Assembly: GCA_013041785.1 (NCBI GenBank)
Contig: JABDRK010000053.1
Location: forward strand, 1-9,827
From: Eudoraea sp.
Lineage (GTDB): Bacteria; Bacteroidota; Bacteroidia; Flavobacteriales; Flavobacteriaceae
Direction of reading: 5' to 3'
Length of the DNA stretch: 9,827 nt
In this document: positions 1 to 6,765 of the stretch, in pieces
Layout of the letters: each line of letters starts with the position of its first letter
Position numbering within the stretch: position 1 is the first letter of the stretch
The notes under the pieces: model-generated
What the model saw: only the letters and a program-made list of their open reading frames with translations
The model's database searches: none
What the model was told of the DNA's origin: nothing
Position numbers and translations under genes: made by a program

Positions 1-1437
1 ATCCTCATTGGCTTGTTTCAGGTCTTCCCGCCTCAAATACATCATGTGTCCACTGCGGTAGCCTTTGAATTCAAACCGATCCTTCATGCGTCCACTGGGA
101 TCAATCTGCCACATGGTGTACTTGGCATTGAAATAAGTGGTAGCACCATCATAATAACCTGACTGTATCAGTACGTTCAGGTAGGGGTTTTGTGCCATGG
201 CCTGCCTGAGGTTATCCCGGGTATTGTCATCTTTGTTGTCCCAGGGTCTTACCGGCCCAAACATGTTGTATTTGATATCCGTTTTAAATTTCAGCACTTC
301 CTGCAGGTAATAATTGATGGCAGGGGTGAAGCTATGCAGCCATGAGGTTATTTCAGAATTATAATCGCTCCGTACTCCTGAAATTTGTTTGTCAAGCCCT
401 AAATACCGGCTGTCCAGGCGCCCAACCGTATAGCCACCCCGGTCCCTTAACAATCCCTTCCAGAAATAGGAGGGAGGAACATCCAGGTTGTGATCGAGAA
501 CTTCTTTTTTGGAAAGTCCGGAATAATACGCCATTTTTTCTGCCACACTATTGCGCTCTGCATCGGAAATAAATCCGCCCTTTGCAATTGCCGGGATGAG
601 GGTATTGATGGTGTACGCTTCCGATTCAGGGAGTATTTCCAGCAGATCTTTTTGCTGTAAATCGGCTGGAAGGGCTTTTTGATGCCAGGCAGCAGCGGTG
701 TAATACGGGAGGTTTAGGGCGCTGCTAACCGGGCCTCCTACGCGAATCACTTTGTAATCAGCCGGACTTACCATAATTACCCCATTGAGGTACATCCACT
801 GTTGGTTTTGCATGGCGAGCGAAAGGCCCATTACGCGAGTTCCCCCATAACTTTCCCCAATGATATACTTGGGAGATCGCCAGCGGTTATGCCGGGTAAC
901 AAAGGTATTCAACCATTCTGCCAGATATTTGATATCCGCATTGATCCCAAAGAATTTACTGCGGTCCACTTCCTTTCCTGTTTCGGGAATAGTTCTGGAA
1001 TATCCTGTATTGGCGGGATTCACATATACAATGTCCGTAACGTCCAGGACCGAATACGGATTTTCCCGCACACCATAAGGTTGAACCGGGTAGCCTTCGT
1101 CATCGATATTTAATACACGGGGGCCTGTGTAGGCCAGGTGCATCCAGACGGAACCGGATCCCGGTCCCCCATTAAAGGAAATGAGTAAAGGTCGTGAGGG
1201 TCGGTCCTTAACATTGTTCCTGCTGTAATAGGTGTAGTGCAGGGATGCTATGGGCTTTCCGTGTTCATCCCATACAGGCTGGGTGCCGGTCTCAGCAGTA
1301 TAGCTGAACGTGCTCCCGTTAACGGTAACACTATGTTGCGTAGTAATTGTAGTATCGATGGGCAGTTTCCTTTCCTGGGAATAAGACATAGTTGCCATGA
1401 ACCCGGCAAGAAGTGATAAGAGAAATTTTCGTTGCAT
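1..1437 (-). CDS. Secreted serine carboxypeptidase, peptidase family S10 (3' end cut by window edge)
   Basis: This gene is open for 479 codons from an ATG at 1437 to the window edge with no in-frame stop. The N-terminus (MQRKFLLSLLAGF...SYSQ) is a Sec signal peptide, probably cleaved near residue 20, so the enzyme should act in the periplasm or outside the cell. The S10 landmarks are present in order: the oxyanion-hole segment NGGPGSGS at 89-96, NPANTGYS at 140-147, the nucleophile motif GESYGG with Ser196, then GYYD with Asp430 and SGHMMY with His464, which I assign as the rest of the triad. Family members remove C-terminal residues from peptides, usually at acidic pH; the substrate here is unknown. 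His464 is only 15 codons from the edge, and bacterial homologues are about 490-510 residues, so little is missing. It is divergent from the oxidoreductase gene at 1571. No frameshift is seen. Confidence 0.93.
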   Translation of the reverse strand, partial: MQRKFLLSLLAGFMATMSYSQERKLPIDTTITTQHSVTVNGSTFSYTAETGTQPVWDEHGKPIASLHYTYYSRNNVKDRPSRPLLISFNGGPGSGSVWMHLAYTGPRVLNIDDEGYPVQPYGVRENPYSVLDVTDIVYVNPANTGYSRTIPETGKEVDRSKFFGINADIKYLAEWLNTFVTRHNRWRSPKYIIGESYGGTRVMGLSLAMQNQQWMYLNGVIMVSPADYKVIRVGGPVSSALNLPYYTAAAWHQKALPADLQQKDLLEILPESEAYTINTLIPAIAKGGFISDAERNSVAEKMAYYSGLSKKEVLDHNLDVPPSYFWKGLLRDRGGYTVGRLDSRYLGLDKQISGVRSDYNSEITSWLHSFTPAINYYLQEVLKFKTDIKYNMFGPVRPWDNKDDNTRDNLRQAMAQNPYLNVLIQSGYYDGATTYFNAKYTMWQIDPSGRMKDRFEFKGYRSGHMMYLRREDLKQANED

Positions 1438-1570
1438 GTGGTTTTAGATTAGTCAGCTCCTAAAATAAGGAATTTCAATGAGTGTAGGGGACATATTTTC
1501 CGCCCCAAAGCGCAAAGTGACTAGAGTATATTAATTATCTTTAAGAGGTAGTACCAGAACCTTAGAAATT
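1438..1570. promoter_or_regulatory. Divergent intergenic region between S10 peptidase and oxidoreductase genes
   Basis: These 133 bp must hold the promoters of both divergent genes. On the plus strand TATCTTTA at 1536-1543 is one base from the Bacteroidota -7 consensus TAnnTTTG and lies 27 bp before the oxidoreductase ATG, but no convincing -33 TTG partner is found. No clear box is visible for the peptidase gene. Neither gene has a good Shine-Dalgarno sequence, as is usual in this phylum. Confidence 0.3.
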
Positions 1571-2689
1571 ATGAAAAGAAGGAACTTTAACCATACCCTG
1601 TTAAAAGGAATAGGAGGAGCGGCAGTATTAAGCACGATGCCGCTATCCTGCGCAATGAAAAATCCCCAAGGCAAAAAACTGGGTATAGCGTTGGTGGGCC
1701 TTGGAAGTTATAGCACCTACCAGTTAGCTCCCGCACTTCAGCAAACCGAGTATTGTCGTTTAGCAGGGATTGTAACGGGAACCCCGGCCAAAGCCAGGCG
1801 TTGGGCAGAGCAGTACAATATTCCCGAACGGAATATATACAACTACGATTCCTTTGATGATATTAAGAACAACGAGGAGATTGATATTGTTTATGTAGTG
1901 CTACCCAATTTCATGCATGCTGAATACTCTATTCGCGCGGCCAGGGCAGGGAAACATGTGATCTGTGAGAAACCCATGGGCATGAACGTGGAAGAGTGCG
2001 ATGCCATCATCGAGGCCTGTGAAAATGGCGGGGTAAAACTGGGGATAGGATACCGGTTACATTCTGAACCCTATACCCAGCAAGTCAAGAAATTTATAAA
2101 AGAAAAAACATTCGGAAACACCCTGTATGTTTCCGGGGATGCCGCTTATGTTTCCAGGGGGAACCCGGATCAATGGCGATTGGATATCAAACGTTCAGGA
2201 GGGGGTGCCCTGATGAATATGGGCGTATATGCCATTCAGAGCGCCATCTACTCCTGTGGCATGAACCCGATTTCCGTCACGGCCCAGGAATTTAGTACCC
2301 GACCAGAATATTTCAAGGAAACCGATGAAACGATAACTGCACAGTTCGAATTTCCAGAAGGGGTGGTAGGCAATATCATGACCTCCCATAATGCCAGCGC
2401 TAACAGGCTATATGTATCCTGTAGCCAGGGGTGGATGGAATTGCAACCCGCTAATTCCTATGGCCCGTTACGCGGGAATACCTCTCAGGGGCCCATTTCA
2501 TTTCCCCACGAAAGACAGCAAAAGCTGCAAATGGATGATTTTTCCCTGCATATCCTGGAAGGCGCTGTCAACAAGGCCCCCGGGGCTATGGGGAAACGTG
2601 ATATGATTGTTGTGGAAGCCATTTATTCCTCTATTGCAGGGGGAGGAAAGAAAGTGAATCTCGAATTGGGGGATTTGGGACTGGTTTGA
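1571..2689 (+). CDS. Exported Gfo/Idh/MocA-family oxidoreductase, glucose-fructose oxidoreductase-like
   Basis: This 372-residue NAD(P)-dependent sugar or polyol oxidoreductase has an N-terminal KRRNF motif (Arg3-Arg4) followed by a hydrophobic stretch. That resembles a twin-arginine signal, so the protein is probably exported folded with its cofactor. A Cys at 27 (PLSC) could suggest a lipoprotein, but the lipobox is poor. The Rossmann fold begins at about 37 with GLGSYS at 43-48. EKP at 133-135 carries the expected catalytic Lys134; GYRLH follows at 160-164 and GGGALMNMGVY at 210-220 with Tyr220. From memory of the family, EKP, GYRxH, QWRL and a Tyr in place of the usual His are shared with Zymomonas glucose-fructose oxidoreductase, which is also Tat-exported. 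Asn216 occupies a position usually Asp. The substrate cannot be told from sequence. The gene converges on the STAS-like gene, 20 bp away. Confidence 0.88.
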   Translation: MKRRNFNHTLLKGIGGAAVLSTMPLSCAMKNPQGKKLGIALVGLGSYSTYQLAPALQQTEYCRLAGIVTGTPAKARRWAEQYNIPERNIYNYDSFDDIKNNEEIDIVYVVLPNFMHAEYSIRAARAGKHVICEKPMGMNVEECDAIIEACENGGVKLGIGYRLHSEPYTQQVKKFIKEKTFGNTLYVSGDAAYVSRGNPDQWRLDIKRSGGGALMNMGVYAIQSAIYSCGMNPISVTAQEFSTRPEYFKETDETITAQFEFPEGVVGNIMTSHNASANRLYVSCSQGWMELQPANSYGPLRGNTSQGPISFPHERQQKLQMDDFSLHILEGAVNKAPGAMGKRDMIVVEAIYSSIAGGGKKVNLELGDLGLV

Positions 2690-2709
2690 GATTACCTCCG
2701 AGCCCGACG

Positions 2710-3105
2710 TCAGATTTGAAAAAGGTTGGAAGGCTCTCCTTCCTTGTCCTGAAGCAGCCATAGTTCTCCAACTTTGGTGCTTTCAAAGATGCGCATATTT
2801 GCCGCCCTGTTTACGGCAACTGATTCCAGTAACTGGTCCTTATTGTCACCAACCCATATCAATGCCAGCTTTACCCGGTCACGCAAAACCTCGGCGACTG
2901 CTTCCCCTAAAAAGAAGAGTTCAATAGTAGGTATTTCGGTATAGGTGATGGGGACTAAATCTACCAGGATCTTGTAAACTCCTTCTGACTGGCATTTGCG
3001 AAGGATGATTTTGGGGTATTGGATAAAATCCCAGTAATCATATTGACCGTTTATGGTCATGACCAGGAATTGTAGCTTATTTTTAAAAACATAACTACTC
3101 TTCAT
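2710..3105 (-). CDS. Small SpoIIAA-like / STAS-fold protein
   Basis: This 131-residue soluble protein has no signal peptide or membrane segment. The pattern fits the SpoIIAA-like (STAS/SEC14-like) fold. An N-terminal strand region (LQFLVMTINGQYDYWDF, 11-27) is followed by a strand EGVYKILVDL at 41-50, a helix EAVAEVLRDR at 68-77, the strand KLALIWVG at 79-86, and a C-terminal ESVAVNRAANMRIFES segment (94-109) typical of this group, where the Asn-Arg-(Gly/Ala)-Ala-Asn stretch precedes the last strand. In the related anti-sigma antagonists a Ser is phosphorylated by a partner kinase. No kinase or phosphatase partner is adjacent and no obvious phospho-Ser motif is seen, so regulation of that kind is not supported. 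It is monocistronic, with a long AT-rich region upstream. The fold call is fairly good; the role is unknown. Confidence 0.65.
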   Translation of the reverse strand: MKSSYVFKNKLQFLVMTINGQYDYWDFIQYPKIILRKCQSEGVYKILVDLVPITYTEIPTIELFFLGEAVAEVLRDRVKLALIWVGDNKDQLLESVAVNRAANMRIFESTKVGELWLLQDKEGEPSNLFQI

Positions 3106-3316
3106 CCCAACATCTTAGTTGAAAGAATGCCTATTAATTAATTGAATTTAAAAAGGGAGGTTGTTTGAATTCTAAATTAAGTATTAAGAATGAATTATAA
3201 ATGTTAAATATGTTAAAATATTAAAAAAAAAGCAATATTTATAAAGAATAGATAAACATTATAGCACTATAAGCCATATTTATTACTGATTAATCATCTC
3301 TTTTATATTGAATAAT
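3106..3316. other. AT-rich intergenic region between STAS-like and DUF2400 genes
   Basis: These 211 bp lie between two genes that both read leftwards, so they should hold the end of the DUF2400 operon and the promoter of the STAS-like gene. Composition is strongly AT, with a run of nine A at 3223-3231, two near-direct copies of ATGTTAAA at 3201 and 3210, and a perfect inverted repeat TTATAG-CA-CTATAA at 3259-3272. The repeat could be a weak AT-only terminator or an operator: it is 45 nt past the DUF2400 stop but has no GC in most of its stem and no adjacent U-run. No TAnnTTTG box is found on the minus strand. No ORF of note is present. Confidence 0.4.
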
Positions 3317-4084
3317 CTATCCAAATTTCTCGAATACACCCAGACCAAAAAGGGCAAAGTCATATTTGACCGGATCTTCAGGATCCAGTTTCCTGAGATT
3401 CCGGTCCAGCTCGGCCACTGCTTTAGCGTCGTTCTGTTTTCGCCGGAGTAAACCGAGTTTTCTCGCAACCTTGCCGGAATGCACATCCAGTGGGCAGGAA
3501 AGTAATGCCGGGCTCAGGTCTGGCCATAAGCCAAAATCCACCCCTTGCTCATCTTTCCTCACCATCCACCTCAAAAACATGTTTATACGTTTGGCGGCAG
3601 AGCCCTTGGCCGGATCGGAAATGTGTTTGGTGCTCCTGTGGGGATGCGGTAAACTAAAAAAACAAGCTTTTAGGGCTGAAATGGCGGGCTGCAGGCTGTC
3701 TTCCTCTGCATTTCTGGTAAAAATCCCTTCAAGGCCCTCCTGTTCCCGGTAGATATGCCTTAGTGCCCTGATGAAATATTTCAGATCCTCCCCCTTAAAA
3801 GTGCGATGCACAAAACCTGAGAGGGACTCCAGGTCGCGGGAAGTGTGTTCACTGACAAATTGATAGGGAGCCATATCCATGAGTTCCATAAGGCGACGGG
3901 CATTTTGAAGGATGCTTTTCCGGTTCCCCCAGGCTATGGTTGCCGTCAAAAACCCACTGATCTCCACATCTTCCTTTTTAAAGAATAAATGGGGTATCTG
4001 AATGGGGTCAGTTTCCAAAAATTTGGGCTGGTTGTATTGCCGCACCTTAGCATCCAGGAATTCCTTTAGTTCTTGTCTGGTCAT
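3317..4084 (-). CDS. DUF2400 / TIGR02757 family protein, possibly HhH-GPD glycosylase-like
   Basis: This 255-residue protein matches the TIGR02757 (DUF2400) family by its conserved blocks: TATIAWGNRKSI at 48-59, KRINMFLRWMVR at 165-176, the VDFGLW segment at 182-187, LDVHSGKVARKLGL at 199-212 and DPVKYDFALFGLG at 237-249. No function is established to my knowledge. I notice that LDVH...RKLGL looks like the VDTH...R segment of endonuclease III-type helix-hairpin-helix glycosylases. In that reading Asp200 is at the catalytic Asp position, and Lys165 lies 35 residues before it, close to the spacing I recall in archaeal AGOG. This is inference. The protein is soluble, with no signal peptide. It is the last gene of a three-gene operon: its ATG follows the CPBP stop after one nucleotide (TGAAATGA), suggesting translational coupling. 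Confidence 0.85.
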   Translation of the reverse strand: MTRQELKEFLDAKVRQYNQPKFLETDPIQIPHLFFKKEDVEISGFLTATIAWGNRKSILQNARRLMELMDMAPYQFVSEHTSRDLESLSGFVHRTFKGEDLKYFIRALRHIYREQEGLEGIFTRNAEEDSLQPAISALKACFFSLPHPHRSTKHISDPAKGSAAKRINMFLRWMVRKDEQGVDFGLWPDLSPALLSCPLDVHSGKVARKLGLLRRKQNDAKAVAELDRNLRKLDPEDPVKYDFALFGLGVFEKFG

Positions 4085-4085
4085 T

Positions 4086-4634
4086 TCAGGAAGTTGACAA
4101 TTTTAAAAGTAAAAAAGGAGAGAGCAGCATAAAATTGTGAAAAGCATGCAACAAAATGGCCCAGCCCAGTCCCATTTTAACCCTAATAAATCCAAGAAAA
4201 ACACCTGCAGAAAGTTGGGGCAGGATCAGGAAAATTGCAAGGCCATAAAAACCCACCTCGTATTCAAAATTCAATAAGTGTACGGCGCCGAAAAGCAAAA
4301 CGGATAAATAAAAAATCAAAGGGAAATAGGACACTTTCTTAAACAAAGCGAGAGGTGCACGAAATATCAGCTCCTCAAGTGCTGGTGCCAGAATCACAAC
4401 AAACACGAACAATGTGCTGGCTGAGCTGTTTTCAAGAAATTTCTCCATGGCATGTTCATTGGTTACCAAGCCCATATGCTCAGCAATCAAGGTCCCGAAA
4501 ATTCCAAAGAAGAAACTGAACGCCAATGCCATTGCCAACAAATGGATAAAGTATCGGATCTTATCTGCCCTTTGCATGGGCAGAAAGGGCTCATATCGGG
4601 GACGTTTAAGGAACTCCCACACTTCTTTAATCAT
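4086..4634 (-). CDS. CPBP-family intramembrane metalloprotease (Abi/CAAX-protease-like)
   Basis: This 182-residue membrane protein has about four or five hydrophobic segments, around residues 30-51, 73-86, 104-120, 129-150 and 157-177. The CPBP motifs are complete: EELIFR with Glu87, Glu88 and Arg92; FGAVH with Phe115 and His119; and HAFHN with His163 and Asn167. These residues form the active site in type II CAAX prenyl proteases and their bacterial relatives, so the protein is probably an active glutamate/metal-type protease of the inner membrane. Its substrate is unknown. It is somewhat short for the family, which often exceeds 200 residues, but the catalytic core is intact. It is the middle gene of the operon, starting 2 nt after the lolD stop and ending 1 nt before the DUF2400 start, so the three are almost certainly co-transcribed. 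Confidence 0.9.
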   Translation of the reverse strand: MIKEVWEFLKRPRYEPFLPMQRADKIRYFIHLLAMALAFSFFFGIFGTLIAEHMGLVTNEHAMEKFLENSSASTLFVFVVILAPALEELIFRAPLALFKKVSYFPLIFYLSVLLFGAVHLLNFEYEVGFYGLAIFLILPQLSAGVFLGFIRVKMGLGWAILLHAFHNFMLLSPFLLLKLSTS

Positions 4635-4636
4635 GC

Positions 4637-5299
4637 TCAGTCGATAATAAGTCCGTCTACCATGGTAAGCTTGCGATCGGCCATATCCGCCAGGTCCTCG
4701 TTATGCGTAACAAGAACAAAAGTCTGTCCCATTTCATCCCTGAGCTGGAAGAATAATTTGTGCAGTCTGTCTGCACTCTCTGAATCCAGGTTTCCACTGG
4801 GTTCATCAGCCAGTATAACCGAAGGACTGTTAATTAAGGCACGAGCTACGGCCACACGCTGTTGCTCCCCGCCAGATAGGGCCTGAGGTTTGTGATCTAT
4901 TCGGTGTCCCAGCCCTAGATATTCCAATAGTTCTCTACCTCTTGCTTCTGCTTCGGACTTGGGCACACCTTTTATAAATGCAGGGATACAGACGTTTTCC
5001 AGGGCAGAAAATTCCGGTAGAAGCTGATGGAACTGGAATATAAAACCGATGTGTTCATTCCGGAAACGTGCCAGGGCACGATCGCCCAAAGTATTGATAT
5101 TGGTCTGGTTGATTACCAAATCGCTGTCGGCCCGATTTGATTGCATATCCAGGGTACCCAATATCTGAAGCAGAGTGGTTTTACCGGCACCGGAGGCACC
5201 CACAATAGAAACAATTTCACCTTTTTTAATGTTGAGGTCAACCCCCTTCAATACCGCTAAGGAACCGAAGGATTTTTTAATATTCCTGGCTTTTATCAT
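4637..5299 (-). CDS. lolD: LolD-like ABC transporter ATP-binding protein (lipoprotein release)
   Basis: This cytoplasmic ATPase has 220 residues from the ATG at 5299; an in-frame GTG at 5308 would add three residues but is less likely. All ABC motifs are intact: Walker A GASGAGKT at 34-41, Q-loop Gln89, signature LSGGEQQ at 141-147, Walker B VILADE at 161-166 and H-loop His199. The segment [20 protein letters not shown] following the first domain is very close to E. coli LolD, so I assign it to the LolCDE-type machine that frees lipoproteins from the inner membrane for transfer to the outer membrane. The related MacB/FtsE-like ATPases are the main alternative. No LolC/E permease is in the window, which is common in Bacteroidota, where the ATPase is encoded apart. 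It is first in the operon with the CPBP protease and DUF2400 genes and divergent from folE. Confidence 0.87.
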   Translation of the reverse strand: MIKARNIKKSFGSLAVLKGVDLNIKKGEIVSIVGASGAGKTTLLQILGTLDMQSNRADSDLVINQTNINTLGDRALARFRNEHIGFIFQFHQLLPEFSALENVCIPAFIKGVPKSEAEARGRELLEYLGLGHRIDHKPQALSGGEQQRVAVARALINSPSVILADEPSGNLDSESADRLHKLFFQLRDEMGQTFVLVTHNEDLADMADRKLTMVDGLIID

Positions 5300-5322
5300 C
5301 TTGAGCACTTCCGACTAATAAG

Positions 5323-5330
5323 CAAAAATA
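5323..5330 (-). promoter_or_regulatory. Candidate -7 promoter box for the lolD operon
   Basis: Read on the minus strand this is TATTTTTG, an exact match to the Bacteroidota -7 consensus TAnnTTTG. It ends 23 bp before the lolD ATG, which would give a short leader. The region about 19-21 bp further upstream has no good TTTG at the -33 position, so the assignment rests on one box. Confidence 0.4.
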
Positions 5331-5468
5331 ACAATATGAGGGCACATACGGTTTACTTGAGGCTAAATTGAAAAAGTAGAAGAGAAGCCGGGGAATATTC
5401 GGTTTAAAAAAGTAACTTCGTAAATAGGCTAGGGCGGTTTAAGCCCGGCCATTTAATATCGAAAACCT
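5331..5468 (+). promoter_or_regulatory. folE upstream region with candidate promoter and short palindromes
   Basis: The rest of the divergent lolD-folE spacer must carry the folE promoter. TAACTTCG at 5413-5420 is one base from TAnnTTTG and would place the transcript start about 40 nt before the ATG; no -33 partner is seen. An 8-bp palindrome GAATATTC lies at 5393-5400, and GGGC/GCCC at 5432-5435 and 5443-5446 could form a weak hairpin in the leader. I do not recognise a riboswitch. Confidence 0.3.
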
Positions 5469-6068
5469 ATGCCACCCTATAAAAGCCTTGAGGAATACAA
5501 TATTGAAATAACGAATGAAGTTAAGGAGCGTTACTCTCGCATTATCAGTGAAATAGGAGAGGATGTAGACCGGGAAGGACTGGTAAAAACCCCGGAGCGT
5601 GCGGCCAAGGCCATGTTGTTTCTTACCCAGGGCTATAAACAGGATGCAAAAGCCGTATTGCAAAGCGCCATTTTTGAGGAAACCTATAACGAAATGGTAA
5701 TCGTGAAGGATATTGAATTGTATTCGCTCTGCGAACACCACATGCTTCCCTTTTTTGGCAAAGCGCATATTGCCTATATCCCAAATGGGAAAATTGTAGG
5801 ACTTAGCAAATTACCCAGGGTGGTCGATATCTTTGCCCGAAGACTTCAGGTACAGGAAAGGCTTACAGAGCAAATCCTGGACTGCATCAATGATAACCTG
5901 AATCCCAGCGGGGCTGCAGTGGTGATTGAAGCAGCGCATATGTGTATGATGATGCGCGGGGTGCAGAAACAGAACTCAGTGACCACTACCTCAGGATTCC
6001 GTGGTTCATTTGAAAACCAGGAAACCCGAAATGAATTCTTAAAACTTATCAGCAGTGACCTCTCCTGA
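5469..6068 (+). CDS. folE: GTP cyclohydrolase I (type IA)
   Basis: The 199-residue enzyme converts GTP to 7,8-dihydroneopterin triphosphate, the entry step to tetrahydrofolate and, through QueD, to queuosine precursors; it acts as a cytoplasmic decamer. The family signature is complete. [10 protein letters not shown] is at 40-49. [10 protein letters not shown] at 86-95 has zinc ligand Cys88 and His90/His91. GLSKLPR is at 111-117, QERLTEQI at 129-136, and [10 protein letters not shown] at 157-166 has His157 and the second Cys ligand Cys159. These match E. coli Cys110, His112/His113, His179 and Cys181. Because both Cys ligands are present this is the zinc form, not the zinc-independent FolE2. 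Length is normal for a bacterial FolE with a short N-terminal helix. The next gene starts 41 bp downstream on the same strand and may be co-transcribed. Confidence 0.97.
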   Translation: MPPYKSLEEYNIEITNEVKERYSRIISEIGEDVDREGLVKTPERAAKAMLFLTQGYKQDAKAVLQSAIFEETYNEMVIVKDIELYSLCEHHMLPFFGKAHIAYIPNGKIVGLSKLPRVVDIFARRLQVQERLTEQILDCINDNLNPSGAAVVIEAAHMCMMMRGVQKQNSVTTTSGFRGSFENQETRNEFLKLISSDLS

Positions 6069-6109
6069 TAAGGATCCGACATCTTATTTATGAAATAGCT
6101 TATACAACA

Positions 6110-6412
6110 ATGAAGAGCGGTTATAAATGGCGATACCTGCTACTGGGCCTTTTACTCGATGGAATAGGAATGCTGTCCTTTGTGATCCCGGGTATAGGGG
6201 AATTTTCTGATGTCATCTGGGCTCCGCTTGCCGGATGGTTAATGACGCGCATGTATAAAGGACGCACAGGACAGGTGGCGGGGATTGTGGCCTTTCTTGA
6301 AGAACTCATCCCAGGGTTTGATTTTATTCCTTCCTTTACCTTGATGTGGTTATATACTTTTCTTTTTAAGGGGAGTAGAGCAGATCAAATTATTGCTTCA
6401 AAATCGGATTAG
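6110..6412 (+). CDS. Small conserved-looking membrane protein of unknown function
   Basis: This 100-residue protein has hydrophobic segments at about 8-28, 35-47 and 73-86, so it is probably an inner-membrane protein with two or three spans. The residues are not those of a random ORF: Pro/Gly-containing turns (FVIPGIGEFSD, 24-34), a basic loop MYKGRTGQ (48-55) and an acidic-proline segment EELIPGFDFIPSFTL (64-78) look like a constrained family. I believe similar proteins occur beside other flavobacterial genes, but I cannot name the family. It lies 41 bp after folE, in the same direction, with no terminator between, so co-transcription is likely. Its TAG stop at 6410-6412 overlaps the stop of the convergent DUF6787 gene. 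Any link to pterin metabolism is speculation. Confidence 0.72.
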   Translation: MKSGYKWRYLLLGLLLDGIGMLSFVIPGIGEFSDVIWAPLAGWLMTRMYKGRTGQVAGIVAFLEELIPGFDFIPSFTLMWLYTFLFKGSRADQIIASKSD

Positions 6413-6735
6413 GAATTCGACCGGAATAAAAATCCAAGTCCCATACGTTGTAACATTTTCTTTTCAAAAGCCCAGAAAAACCGGTGTTGTCCAAACACCC
6501 ATCCGAAAAAGACCAGGAGAATCTGGTAAAATGGGAATATGAGCAACAGCCTCATGGACCAGTACAGGACACCACTCCACCAGGCGTCAGGAAAATTAGC
6601 CCGGTCTAACCCCACCCAGACCAGAAAGGGTTTAGCCACATATACTGAGGCTGACCCGGTAATTGCAAAAACAATGCAAATGATCAAAAATTGGAAGTTG
6701 GAATGGATGCCCCACTTCTTCTTTAGTTTCTCCAT
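6409..6735 (-). CDS. DUF6787-like small membrane protein
   Basis: I chose the ATG at 6735, giving 108 residues that begin MEKLKKKWG; an in-frame TTG at 6756 would add seven residues and is less plausible. Hydrophobic segments span about 17-40 and 57-82, separated by a loop with AWWSG. A conserved-looking tail GWVFGQHRFFWAFEKKMLQR (78-97) follows, then a basic C-terminus likely in the cytoplasm. The pattern (ITGSAS then AKPFL, a Trp/Arg-rich second span start, and FGQ...FFW.FEKKM) matches what I recall of DUF6787, a flavobacterial family of unknown role sometimes mislabelled as diacylglyceryl transferase; no Lgt motif is present. It starts 30 bp after the DUF6146 stop, so the two form a pair. 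Its TAA stop overlaps the convergent TAG stop at 6409-6412. Confidence 0.78.
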   Translation of the reverse strand: MEKLKKKWGIHSNFQFLIICIVFAITGSASVYVAKPFLVWVGLDRANFPDAWWSGVLYWSMRLLLIFPFYQILLVFFGWVFGQHRFFWAFEKKMLQRMGLGFLFRSNS

Positions 6736-6765
6736 GGAATTAAGTTGAAGGCGCAAATATATTAC

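Noticed and set aside
802..1113. 103-codon plus-strand open frame opposite the S10 peptidase
   Set aside because: The opposite strand holds the GESYGG and NPANTGYS motifs of the peptidase in a continuous frame; this is a shadow.
2728..2743. GGAAGG-CTCT-CCTTCC hairpin near the convergent ends of the oxidoreductase and STAS-like genes
   Set aside because: It lies inside the STAS-like coding region, has only a 6-bp stem and no U-run on either strand, so a terminator is not supported.
3366..3752. 128-codon plus-strand open frame across the DUF2400 gene
   Set aside because: It is antisense to a gene with family-level conservation, and its Ser/Arg/Cys-rich product shows no domain.
4452..4886. 144-codon plus-strand open frame across the CPBP-lolD junction
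   Set aside because: It spans two well supported antisense genes and its product has low-complexity Ser/Cys composition.
5432..5446. Riboswitch or attenuator in the folE leader
   Set aside because: Only a 4-bp GGGC/GCCC stem is visible; no recognised aptamer fold can be built from the leader.
6298..6345. EELIPGFDF segment of the 100-residue membrane protein as a CPBP-like EExxxR motif
   Set aside because: There is no Arg at the expected place and no FxxxH or HxxxN motif, so it is not a CPBP protease.
6736..6756. Upstream TTG start for the DUF6787 gene
   Set aside because: The ATG at 6735 gives the natural MEKLKKKWG beginning and a cleaner gap after the DUF6146 gene.
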